From: Candidatus Terasakiella magnetica
GTDB lineage: Bacteria; Pseudomonadota; Alphaproteobacteria; Rhodospirillales; Terasakiellaceae
NCBI RefSeq assembly: GCF_900093605.1
Contig: NZ_FLYE01000001.1
Location: 496,001 to 560,000, forward strand
DNA length: 64,000 nucleotides
Direction of reading: 5' to 3'
Both the position numbers and the translations under genes were made by a program. This document shows positions 46,323 through 54,098 of the stretch, piece after piece (position 1 is the stretch's first letter; each line of letters begins with the position of its first letter). The notes under the pieces were generated by a model. That model saw only the letters and a list, made by a program, of their open reading frames with translations, made no database searches and was not told where the DNA came from.

Positions 46323-47552
46323 ATGACTCGACGTCTTTTGCGGAATGACATAGGCTTCCTAACAATGATGATAACATCAAAAAATAAAGCGCACACATCG
46401 GCGAAAAAGTGCCTCACAAAGCTAGGGCTTCTGGCTCTTTTAACTGTGGGAGTCTTGCTATCGTCCCACTCACATGCCAAATACGCCTCTTTCGTGATGG
46501 ATGCGGATACGGGGCGTGTGCTTCATTCTGTCAATGCTGATACACGTAATTATCCAGCTTCGCTGACAAAAATGATGACCCTGTTCATGTTGTTTGAAGC
46601 GCTTGAGCAAAAGAAAGTCACCTTAAACACCAAACTGCGTGTTTCCAGAAAAGCAACATGGCAGCCGCCATCTCGCCTTGGCCTAAAAGCAGGCAGCCAC
46701 ATTCGTGTTGAAGATGCGATCTATGCCCTTGTCACCAAGTCGGCAAACGACGTTGCCACTGTTGTTGGGGAAGCCCTTGGTGGTACGGAATGGGAATTTG
46801 CCAAGTTAATGACAAAACGTGCGCGCCAAATCGGCATGAAAAGCACAAACTTTCGCAATGCCTCTGGCCTGCCAAATCGCCGCCAGCTCAGTACAGCGCG
46901 CGATATGGCCACATTGGGCAATGAACTTTGGAAACGTTACCCACAATATTACAAATACTTCAAGACGACCAAATGGTCCTATAAAGGGCGCACATACGGT
47001 AACCACAATAAGCTGATGAAAAAATATGACGGGATGGATGGTATTAAAACCGGCTATATCCGTGCTTCTGGCTTTAACCTGGTCACATCTGTAAAGCGTG
47101 GTGGTCACCGCCTCATCGGTGTGGTCTTTGGGGGCAAAACCGCTAATCGCCGCAATACCCATATGGCAAAAATCCTTGATAAGGGCTTTACCAAACTCGA
47201 CCCTAAGATGATGGCGGCTTATAAGCAGAAGAAAAAAGCCAAGCAACAAAAGCGTGCTTATGAAATTGCGTCCAAACGTCGCTCAACCGCCTGGGGTGTG
47301 CAAGTTGGTGCTTTTAATACCATCAAGAAAGCCCGCGTTCAGGCCAAAGCCGCGATCAAACGCGCCCCAAGTTATTTAACAGGTGCCAAAACAAAAGTTG
47401 TTCCCTTAAAAAATGGCAGTAAGAAAGTCTATCGCGCCCGCGTTGTTGGGGTTGAAAAACGCGAAGCCTATCGGGCATGTCGCGCACTCAAGAAAATGCG
47501 CCATCCCTGCATGGTATTCAGAGCCAAAGGCACACAAGTTGCCAGCCGCTAA
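46323..47552 (+). CDS. D-alanyl-D-alanine carboxypeptidase with SPOR domain
   Basis: Second S11 peptidase of the window. A long N-terminal region carries the signal LGLLALLTVGVLLSSHSHA; the peptidase has SxxK as SLTK in YPASLTKMMTLF, SxN as SANDVA and KTG as IKTGYIRASG. Instead of a PBP5 C-terminal domain and anchor, it has a Lys-rich linker and a SPOR domain (WGVQVGAFNTIKKARVQAKAAI), which should target it to septal denuded glycan. The first ATG follows AAGG; a second lies 14 codons in. 409 residues. Confidence 0.92.
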   Translation: MTRRLLRNDIGFLTMMITSKNKAHTSAKKCLTKLGLLALLTVGVLLSSHSHAKYASFVMDADTGRVLHSVNADTRNYPASLTKMMTLFMLFEALEQKKVTLNTKLRVSRKATWQPPSRLGLKAGSHIRVEDAIYALVTKSANDVATVVGEALGGTEWEFAKLMTKRARQIGMKSTNFRNASGLPNRRQLSTARDMATLGNELWKRYPQYYKYFKTTKWSYKGRTYGNHNKLMKKYDGMDGIKTGYIRASGFNLVTSVKRGGHRLIGVVFGGKTANRRNTHMAKILDKGFTKLDPKMMAAYKQKKKAKQQKRAYEIASKRRSTAWGVQVGAFNTIKKARVQAKAAIKRAPSYLTGAKTKVVPLKNGSKKVYRARVVGVEKREAYRACRALKKMRHPCMVFRAKGTQVASR

Positions 47553-47557
47553 AGCAT

Positions 47558-47589
47558 AAAAAAAGGCCCCATATTTGAGGGCCTTTTTT
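47558..47589 (+). terminator. Terminator after the SPOR carboxypeptidase gene
   Basis: AAAAAAGGCCC / GGGCCTTTTTT around a short loop, directly followed by T residues. The A run before the stem could make it work for both directions. Confidence 0.85.
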
Positions 47590-47635
47590 CTTGTTTTGCT
47601 ACTGGCCTTTGCCAGCATGACCTATCTTCAAGGAT

Positions 47636-49012
47636 TTAAAAGTCAGGGGCGTCAATTCCGCTGGTTTCAAGCTGCTTGACCAATTCTGCTTTTAACTTAG
47701 CGAGCCCGGCCTCATCTTTTGCCTCACAACGTGCCACAAGCACGGGCTGAGTGTTAGAGGCGCGCAACAGCCACCAGCCATCATCAGAGACAACGCGAAC
47801 GCCGTCTACATCAATCACCTGCACATCGCTTGCCCCGTTAAGGCGTTCTTTCACTTCATCTGCCACATCGAATTTACGCTCTTCTGGGCAATCAAAACGA
47901 ATTTCTGGTGTATTGACCATCTTAGGCATGGCATCCAGCATATCATCCAGTTTTTCATCCGTTTGAGTCAGGATGGAGAGCAAACGAATAGCGGCATAAA
48001 GCGCATCATCAAAGCCATAAAATCCATCTTTAAAGAAGATATGACCACTCATCTCACCTGCAAAGGGTGACTCAAGCTCTTTCATTTTTGATTTAATCAG
48101 GGAATGACCCGTTTTCCACATTTGTGGCTCGCCACCCATGCGGGCGACTTCATCAAAGAGAACTTGGGAGGCTTTCACATCGGCAATGATGGTTGAGCCG
48201 GGTTTGCGCGACAGGATTTCTTTGGCCCAAATGACCATCAACTGATCGCCCCACAACACGCGGCCTTGACTATCGACCACACCGATACGGTCGCCATCCC
48301 CATCAAAGGCGATACCGAGGTCACAGCCCTTTGCAATGACCATTTCTTTAAGGTCAGCAAGGTTTTTCTCAACGGTTGGGTCTGGGTGGTGGTTGGGGAA
48401 GTTGCCATCAATATCGGCATACATCAAATGATGCTCACCGGGCAGCTTATCACACATCATGGTCATGGCCTCACCTGCCACACCATTACCTGCATCCCAT
48501 GCGATTTTCAGCTCACGCCCTGCTTTAAAATCAGATGTGATGCGTTCAACATAGTCATTAAGCATGGGGCGTTGCTCTGAGCTGCCCTGCCCTGTTTCAA
48601 AATCACCTTCAGCCGCGATTTTGCCCAAGTCCTGAATATCAGCACCAAAGAAAGACAGGCCAGAAAGCATCATCTTAATGCCGTTATAATCCGGTGGGTT
48701 ATGTGAGCCTGTGATCATCAGGCCCGCATCAGCTTCTAAGGCATAGGTGGAATAATATAGCATCGGCGTTGGACCACGCCCGACTTCATATACGGTTAAA
48801 CCACAGGCCATCATGCCTCTTACAGCGGCGGCGGCAAGACCGGGGGAGCTTAAACGACCATCATAGCCGACACAAACCGACTTTCCACCTGCACGCTTGA
48901 TGCGCGTACCAAAGGCACGGCCCAAAGTTTCAACAACCTCTTCAGTGAAATTATCACCAACAATGCCGCGGATATCATATTCACGCAGAATATTTGGGTT
49001 AATTTGTGTCAT
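47636..49012 (-). CDS. Phosphomannomutase/phosphoglucomutase
   Basis: Interconverts hexose 1- and 6-phosphates for polysaccharide and LPS precursors. Phosphohexomutase signatures: the serine loop ITGSHNPPDYNGIKM (about residue 101), metal loop FDGDGDRIG, sugar loop GEMSGHIFF and phosphate loop RASNTQPVLVARCEA. 458 residues, AlgC/ManB type. It stands next to UDP-glucose dehydrogenase and galU, so glucose-1-phosphate supply is a likely role. Confidence 0.93.
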   Translation of the reverse strand: MTQINPNILREYDIRGIVGDNFTEEVVETLGRAFGTRIKRAGGKSVCVGYDGRLSSPGLAAAAVRGMMACGLTVYEVGRGPTPMLYYSTYALEADAGLMITGSHNPPDYNGIKMMLSGLSFFGADIQDLGKIAAEGDFETGQGSSEQRPMLNDYVERITSDFKAGRELKIAWDAGNGVAGEAMTMMCDKLPGEHHLMYADIDGNFPNHHPDPTVEKNLADLKEMVIAKGCDLGIAFDGDGDRIGVVDSQGRVLWGDQLMVIWAKEILSRKPGSTIIADVKASQVLFDEVARMGGEPQMWKTGHSLIKSKMKELESPFAGEMSGHIFFKDGFYGFDDALYAAIRLLSILTQTDEKLDDMLDAMPKMVNTPEIRFDCPEERKFDVADEVKERLNGASDVQVIDVDGVRVVSDDGWWLLRASNTQPVLVARCEAKDEAGLAKLKAELVKQLETSGIDAPDF

Positions 49013-49033
49013 GACAATAGCCTCGATATTTTA

Positions 49034-49053
49034 TCCTGCGCAACATCGCAGGA
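49034..49053. repeat. Hairpin in the leader of the phosphohexomutase gene
   Basis: Perfect 7-bp stem TCCTGCG/CGCAGGA with loop CAACAT, 21 bases ahead of the start codon on the minus strand, just after the terminator of the upstream gene. No function assigned. Confidence 0.4.
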
Positions 49054-49060
49054 AGTACTT

Positions 49061-49089
49061 AAAAAAAAGGCCCCTGCTTTCACAGGGGC
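49061..49089 (-). terminator. Terminator of the UDP-glucose dehydrogenase gene
   Basis: Perfect 7-bp stem GCCCCTG/CAGGGGC with loop of six, followed on the minus strand by eight T, 21 bases after the stop. Confidence 0.85.
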
Positions 49090-49109
49090 ACAAATGACTT
49101 GAGAAATGA

Positions 49110-50426
49110 TTAGTCTTCCAGTTTAGGACGACCAATACAGGTATAATCAAAACCTGCATCCTTCATTTCCTGACGGTTATAAACGTTGCGCAGGTCAACC
49201 ATGACCGGTGCGTTCAACAAGCCTTTCACACGATCCAGATCAAGCATACGAAATTCATTCCACTCTGTGATCAAGACCAACGCATCGGCATTATCCATTG
49301 TGTCATAGGAATTTTCTTTCCAGTCCACGCCAGAAAGCATTTCTTTGGCTTCACCCATGGCTTCTGGGTCAAAGGCCGCAACAGAAGCACCTGCTTCTTG
49401 AAGGGCTGGAATGATATCCAAGCTTGGTGAATCGCGCATATCATCTGTGTTTGGCTTAAATGCCACACCAAGAACTGCGATTTTCTTGCCATCAACTGAG
49501 CCACCACAGGCTTTAATGACTTTTTCAGCCATTTGCTTTTTGCGCTGTTCATTCACATCAACAACCGTTTCGATAATCTTCAACGGGCGACCATATTGCT
49601 GGGCTGTTTTCACCAAAGCCAATGTGTCTTTTGGGAAGCAAGAACCGCCATAACCCGGCCCTGCGTGCAAGAATTTCTTACCGATACGACCATCAAGGCC
49701 AATCCCTTTAGAAACGGCCTGTACATCGGCCCCCACTTCTTCACACAAATCAGCAATTTCATTGATGAAAGTGATTTTAGCAGCAAGGAAAGTATTAGCT
49801 GCATATTTAATCAGCTCTGATGTGCGGCGCTGTGTAAAGAGGATCGGTGTTTCAATTAAAAATAATGGACGATAAAGTTGACGCATCACTTCTTGTGCGC
49901 GCTCACTTTCTGTACCGATAACCACACGATCAGGACGCATGAAATCTTCAATAGCAGACCCTTCACGCAAGAATTCTGGGTTTGACACCACATCAAAATC
50001 CGCATCTGGGCGTGTTTCACGAATGATACGCTCAACCTCATCACCCGTGCCCACAGGAACGGTTGATTTTGTCACAACCACTGTATAGCCGTCCATGGCT
50101 TCAGCAATTTCTTTAGCCGCACCATAAACGTATGACAGGTCAGCATGGCCATCACCACGGCGTGTTGGTGTCCCCACCGCAATAAAGACCGCATCAGCGC
50201 TTTGAACGGCTTCTTTCAAATCAGTGGTAAACTCTAGGCGACCACCAGAAACGTTATTTTCGACCAGCTTATCAAGACCCGGCTCGAAGATCGGCATGAT
50301 GTTCTCATGCAGTTTGTTGATTTTTGTCTCGTCTTTATCAACGCAGACAACGTTCGTACCAAATTCTGAAAAACATGCACCGGAGACGAGTCCAACATAT
50401 CCGGTACCGATCATAGCAATACGCAT
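49110..50426 (-). CDS. ugd: UDP-glucose 6-dehydrogenase
   Basis: Oxidises UDP-glucose to UDP-glucuronate for exopolysaccharide and LPS. Rossmann motif MIGTGYVGLVSGACFSEFG at the start, AVGTPTRRGDGHADLSYV, and the catalytic cysteine in GPGYGGSCFPKDTLAL (about residue 260). 438 residues, complete. It lies 30 bases after galU, which makes its substrate, and ends with a strong terminator. Confidence 0.96.
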   Translation of the reverse strand: MRIAMIGTGYVGLVSGACFSEFGTNVVCVDKDETKINKLHENIMPIFEPGLDKLVENNVSGGRLEFTTDLKEAVQSADAVFIAVGTPTRRGDGHADLSYVYGAAKEIAEAMDGYTVVVTKSTVPVGTGDEVERIIRETRPDADFDVVSNPEFLREGSAIEDFMRPDRVVIGTESERAQEVMRQLYRPLFLIETPILFTQRRTSELIKYAANTFLAAKITFINEIADLCEEVGADVQAVSKGIGLDGRIGKKFLHAGPGYGGSCFPKDTLALVKTAQQYGRPLKIIETVVDVNEQRKKQMAEKVIKACGGSVDGKKIAVLGVAFKPNTDDMRDSPSLDIIPALQEAGASVAAFDPEAMGEAKEMLSGVDWKENSYDTMDNADALVLITEWNEFRMLDLDRVKGLLNAPVMVDLRNVYNRQEMKDAGFDYTCIGRPKLED

Positions 50427-50456
50427 GGGATTTCCTTAACGCGTTATAGTCAAAAA

Positions 50457-51332
50457 TTATGTATTCAAATCGGAAATGATTTTCTGCACACCATCGCGCA
50501 GATCATCACGATCAAGGGCAAAAGCAAGATTGGCTTCAATAAAACCAAGTTTTGAGCCACAATCAAAACGACGCCCTTCAAAACGCAAACCTCTAAAGTC
50601 CACATCAGGAATGGTTTTCGCCATGGCATCAGTTAACTGAATTTCATTACCTGCGCCACGTTCTTGTTTGTCCAGTTGGGCAAACACTTCAGGCTGCAAA
50701 ATGTAGCGACCAATAATTGAAAGGTTTGAAGGGGCATCTTCTGGTGCAGGCTTTTCAACCAGCCCCTGTGCCTGTGCGATACGACCGTCATCTTCAGTCA
50801 CATCCAGCACACCATATTTATTGGTTTCCTCACGAGGCACTTCTTCAATGGCAACCACATTGCCACCCGTCTCGTTATAAACATCAATCATTTGGCTCAG
50901 GCAGCATTTATCCTGCGCCAAGACCAAATCATCAGCTAATAAAACCGCAAAAGGCTCATCCCCGATGAGTTCTTTAGCGCACCAAACCGCATGACCAAGG
51001 CCATTTGGCTTCATCTGGCGGGTATAAAAAACAGAGCCCGGCTTTGGTAAAATATCCAGAACCGTTTTATGGATTTCGGTTTTACCTTTGCCAAGAAGCG
51101 TATCTTCTAGTTCGTGGGAATGATCAAAATGATCTTCAAGCGCTGTTTTGCCACGGCCCGTAACAAAAATAAATTGTTCAATACCCGCTTCAATCGCTTC
51201 TTCAACAGCGTATTGAATCAAAGGCTTATCCACAACAGGCAACATCTCTTTTGGCATTGCTTTGGTTGCAGGAAGGAAGCGCGTACCTAGTCCTCCAACC
51301 GGGAATATAGCTTTCCTGACAGGCTTGGTCAT
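50457..51332 (-). CDS. galU: UTP--glucose-1-phosphate uridylyltransferase
   Basis: Makes UDP-glucose. Nucleotidyltransferase loop FPVGGLGTRFLPATKAMPKEMLPVVDKPLI, then FAVLLADDLV, GLVEKPAPEDAPSNLSIIGRYIL and RFDCGSKLGFIEANLAFAL. 291 residues. First gene of a galU-ugd pair; the upstream gap of 88 bases probably holds its promoter. Confidence 0.96.
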   Translation of the reverse strand: MTKPVRKAIFPVGGLGTRFLPATKAMPKEMLPVVDKPLIQYAVEEAIEAGIEQFIFVTGRGKTALEDHFDHSHELEDTLLGKGKTEIHKTVLDILPKPGSVFYTRQMKPNGLGHAVWCAKELIGDEPFAVLLADDLVLAQDKCCLSQMIDVYNETGGNVVAIEEVPREETNKYGVLDVTEDDGRIAQAQGLVEKPAPEDAPSNLSIIGRYILQPEVFAQLDKQERGAGNEIQLTDAMAKTIPDVDFRGLRFEGRRFDCGSKLGFIEANLAFALDRDDLRDGVQKIISDLNT

Positions 51333-51420
51333 AGTTTTCCCCTAGACATCAAACTTTTTAAACACGGTTTTGTGCCACAACCCCCTGCTTAAAGCAAGTA
51401 AACCCATGCCAAAAATGATA

Positions 51421-52845
51421 CTATTTTTTTGTTTCAGTACTTCTATAGGTTCGCCACGCCGCTCTCGCCTTCTTGCAGTTTTTTAAATCCACCGTCCGGC
51501 TGAAACGATTTTCATGTATTTTCAGGGCAATAGCAGCTTTTACTTGGGCATTGACGCTCTCACAATAAAGCTTTGCAATTCCATCCGGCCCAGCCTTATC
51601 CCAATGTGCTACTTCTTTCTTTTTCTTGGCTGTTGTTTTGGTGAAGGCTTCTGCTACACCTTGCATATCACCTTCAAGGGCTTTGAGGATGGCATTTTCA
51701 CGCTTTTTACCATCAACTTGTCCACGCATACCTTCAATATAGGTATGTTGTTGTGCTTGATGGCCCACACGTACGAGCTCTAAAATAATCTGGTCAACTT
51801 CTTCAAAGGCCATTTTTTGTGCAACAATCATCATGCGCTTTTCTGGCCCACTGCGCACATGATCATAAAGGGCAAAACGCTTTGTACTGGCAAGGCGGAT
51901 CGCATGATAGCGCGAGGGCGGCATATAGTGAATTTCATCAAGGTAATTCACCTTATCGCGCAAGACGACCGGCAGCTTGCGCACCTCTTTAATGGCCTCT
52001 TTAAACAGTTTTAAAAACCGTTTTGTGCGCACATCCCCATAAAGCGATCCATAAATTTTTATTTTACCATAATGAGTTCCCACCTGATCGGCAAAACTCG
52101 CATCCTTGATCAGGCTAAACAACCTGCGTTGCACGGTTAACACCAGACTGTAGGCCAATTGCCTTGGCGAACTATCTTGTAAAAAACCGCTGGAAACTTT
52201 TATCCAGTCATTATCTGCATCCCACTGGATAAAACGATCTGTGCCCTCGCCTTCAATCACTTCAAAAGCTGGGATCAAATCAATCAATGGAGTAAAATAA
52301 ACAGCAACTTTAGTGACATTTTCCAAGGCCTGAGAAAGGCGCGTCACCATGGCGGCAAAGACTTCTTCATCGACATTTTCATGGCGAACCACAGGAAAGC
52401 GCCCGACAATTTGAAAATCATCGTCATCAATTTTTGCAGCTTCACCGACAAAACAGCTGGTATCTTCAGGGCGCCATTGCGCAGCCCATCTTAGACCTGC
52501 CTCACTCACACTATGGCGTGCAGACTCAACGGCTTGCTTTAAAATAGTTTTGGCTTTTTCATCCCCGCCCCATGCAGCCAACTGCGCCCACATGATGGCA
52601 TTTTCCAGTGCCATATCCGCGCGGGACTCTTCTAAAAAATATTGCGCCACATGGCGTTGGGCAGGCGCAACCGCTGCTTTTGCCAGTTTCTTAAAGCTGT
52701 TATGTGCACTTTCCAAATCGCCTAATTTTTGGCGATTAAAGGCCGCTTTATAAGAAGCCAGCATGGTATCCATATCGCAAAAGTCTGTCGCATGAGCCTT
52801 TAAAGGAAGAAGGGATAGACAGAGCAACAACAGCAACCTAGCCAT
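51421..52845 (-). CDS. Secreted protein of unknown function with Sel1-like N terminus
   Basis: 474 residues with a signal peptide (LLLLLCLSLLPLKAHA). Residues about 35-115 look like helical tetratricopeptide/Sel1 repeats (YKAAFNRQKLGDLESAHNSFKKLAK, ENAIMWAQLAAWGGDEKAK). The large middle (about 150-400) has no family I recognise; it contains no HExxH or other obvious catalytic motif. A Lys/Arg-rich end follows with two cysteines. Its start overlaps the DnaJ-like gene by eight bases, so it is the last member of a coupled minus-strand chain. Confidence 0.8.
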   Translation of the reverse strand: MARLLLLLCLSLLPLKAHATDFCDMDTMLASYKAAFNRQKLGDLESAHNSFKKLAKAAVAPAQRHVAQYFLEESRADMALENAIMWAQLAAWGGDEKAKTILKQAVESARHSVSEAGLRWAAQWRPEDTSCFVGEAAKIDDDDFQIVGRFPVVRHENVDEEVFAAMVTRLSQALENVTKVAVYFTPLIDLIPAFEVIEGEGTDRFIQWDADNDWIKVSSGFLQDSSPRQLAYSLVLTVQRRLFSLIKDASFADQVGTHYGKIKIYGSLYGDVRTKRFLKLFKEAIKEVRKLPVVLRDKVNYLDEIHYMPPSRYHAIRLASTKRFALYDHVRSGPEKRMMIVAQKMAFEEVDQIILELVRVGHQAQQHTYIEGMRGQVDGKKRENAILKALEGDMQGVAEAFTKTTAKKKKEVAHWDKAGPDGIAKLYCESVNAQVKAAIALKIHENRFSRTVDLKNCKKARAAWRTYRSTETKK

Positions 52846-53329
52846 TCAAAAGAATATCCTTTGCCTGATTAATCTTTGCTGCCAGATAATCAGAGCCTCC
52901 CTTATCAGGATGCACCTGTGCAATAAGGCGATGATAGGCCGCTTTTATTTCTGGGGCTGTTGCATCTTCTTCAAGGCCAAACAGATCCAGCGCCTCTTCC
53001 CGGCTCATAAAAGAGCGTCCCTCTTGTTGCGGGGGTGGAGGTGGTGCTTGTTGTTGGGAAGGCGCTTCGCCTTTATACCAACCGCGTACTGTTTTGCCGA
53101 TATGAAACAAAGTTCTAAAACGTTCAAACCAGACAAACAAAGCTGGCAAGGCCGCCATTGCAAGCCAGAACTTTCCACTAAAGAGCAAGCGAATGATCAA
53201 TAAGGAAACAAAGATGATGCCAATCCATTTGGCAACAGTGAGCACATCGCGCGGACGGGCCTGAACATACCATTTCACCAGCACATAAAAGAAGGCCAGT
53301 ATCAGCAAGATAAAGAGCAAATGGAACAT
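52838..53329 (-). CDS. Membrane-anchored DnaJ-domain protein
   Basis: 163 residues. Two hydrophobic segments at the N terminus (FHLLFILLILAFFYVLVKW, WIGIIFVSLLIIRLLFSG), a Pro/Gln-rich linker, and a C-terminal J domain (DLFGLEEDATAPEIKAAYHRLIAQVHPDKGGSDYLAAKINQAKDIL read in parts) with the HPD tripeptide needed to stimulate DnaK. The layout is that of TIM14/Pam18-like J proteins. The ATG giving FHLLF is chosen; an upstream frame start lies inside mipZ. It lies 16 bases after mipZ and overlaps the secreted unknown. Confidence 0.88.
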   Translation of the reverse strand: MFHLLFILLILAFFYVLVKWYVQARPRDVLTVAKWIGIIFVSLLIIRLLFSGKFWLAMAALPALFVWFERFRTLFHIGKTVRGWYKGEAPSQQQAPPPPPQQEGRSFMSREEALDLFGLEEDATAPEIKAAYHRLIAQVHPDKGGSDYLAAKINQAKDILLNG

Positions 53330-53345
53330 GGGCGTTCTTTCTTCC

Positions 53346-54098
53346 TTAACTTTGCAAACAGGGAAGTTGCATGGCTTCAAGAAGGTTTCTCACTTCTTGG
53401 CGCGCAGCGATATGAGACATAGAGAGCTCATCCCCTGACATGTCCATCATGGTCAACCCTTTCAAGAACAACTCACGATAAATCACCCGCTCCCCAAAAC
53501 CGGAAACCACACGACAGCCCATACGTTTGGCAAATTCACCAATCAAGACTTCCATATCCCGCTTGTTGCGTGCATCTAAGTGGCTCAAGCGATTGCGCAT
53601 AACAATCCAGTCCACATGGGCTCCATTTTGACTCATGGCTTTCATCTGGCGGTGTTTCCATACCGTTTCAGCATAATGGCTTGGACGTTTGATTTTCATC
53701 GTTTGCCCATCAACCTGCGCTAAAACATCAAGATCGATAAAACTGTCATTTAAAGGCGTGATTAGCGTATCGGCATAAGAATGCACCTCTGCCCCCAAGG
53801 GTGTATCATGCCCAGGCGTATCAATCACCATCACATCTTGTGTGTCATAAAGTTGCTGGAACGAGCCGCGAAAAGTCCCATCATCTTTTTCAATACGGAT
53901 ATGATTGGGGATGAGCAAGGTGCGCTCATTATGAATACGGTTTTCAAGATAGCGCGATAAGGTACCTTGGCGCAGGTCCAGGTCCATACTGCCGACCTTA
54001 AGGCCTTGGTCTAACAAAGCGACGATAATATGCATGGCAGCCGTTGATTTACCCGTACCACCTTTTTCATTACCTAAAACGATGACATGCGCTGCCAT
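53346..54098 (-). CDS. mipZ: Division-plane positioning ATPase MipZ
   Basis: ParA-like ATPase that forms a gradient from the ParB poles and inhibits FtsZ in alphaproteobacteria. Deviant Walker A LGNEKGGTGKSTAAMHI at residue 8, MDLDLRQGTLSRYLENR, the Walker B-like VMVIDTPGHDTPLG and the MipZ-typical VDWIVMRNRLSHLDARNKRDM and SGFGERVIYRELFLKGLTMMD. 250 residues. The ATG overlaps the stop of the oxidoreductase gene (TAATG). Confidence 0.94.
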   Translation of the reverse strand: MAAHVIVLGNEKGGTGKSTAAMHIIVALLDQGLKVGSMDLDLRQGTLSRYLENRIHNERTLLIPNHIRIEKDDGTFRGSFQQLYDTQDVMVIDTPGHDTPLGAEVHSYADTLITPLNDSFIDLDVLAQVDGQTMKIKRPSHYAETVWKHRQMKAMSQNGAHVDWIVMRNRLSHLDARNKRDMEVLIGEFAKRMGCRVVSGFGERVIYRELFLKGLTMMDMSGDELSMSHIAARQEVRNLLEAMQLPCLQS

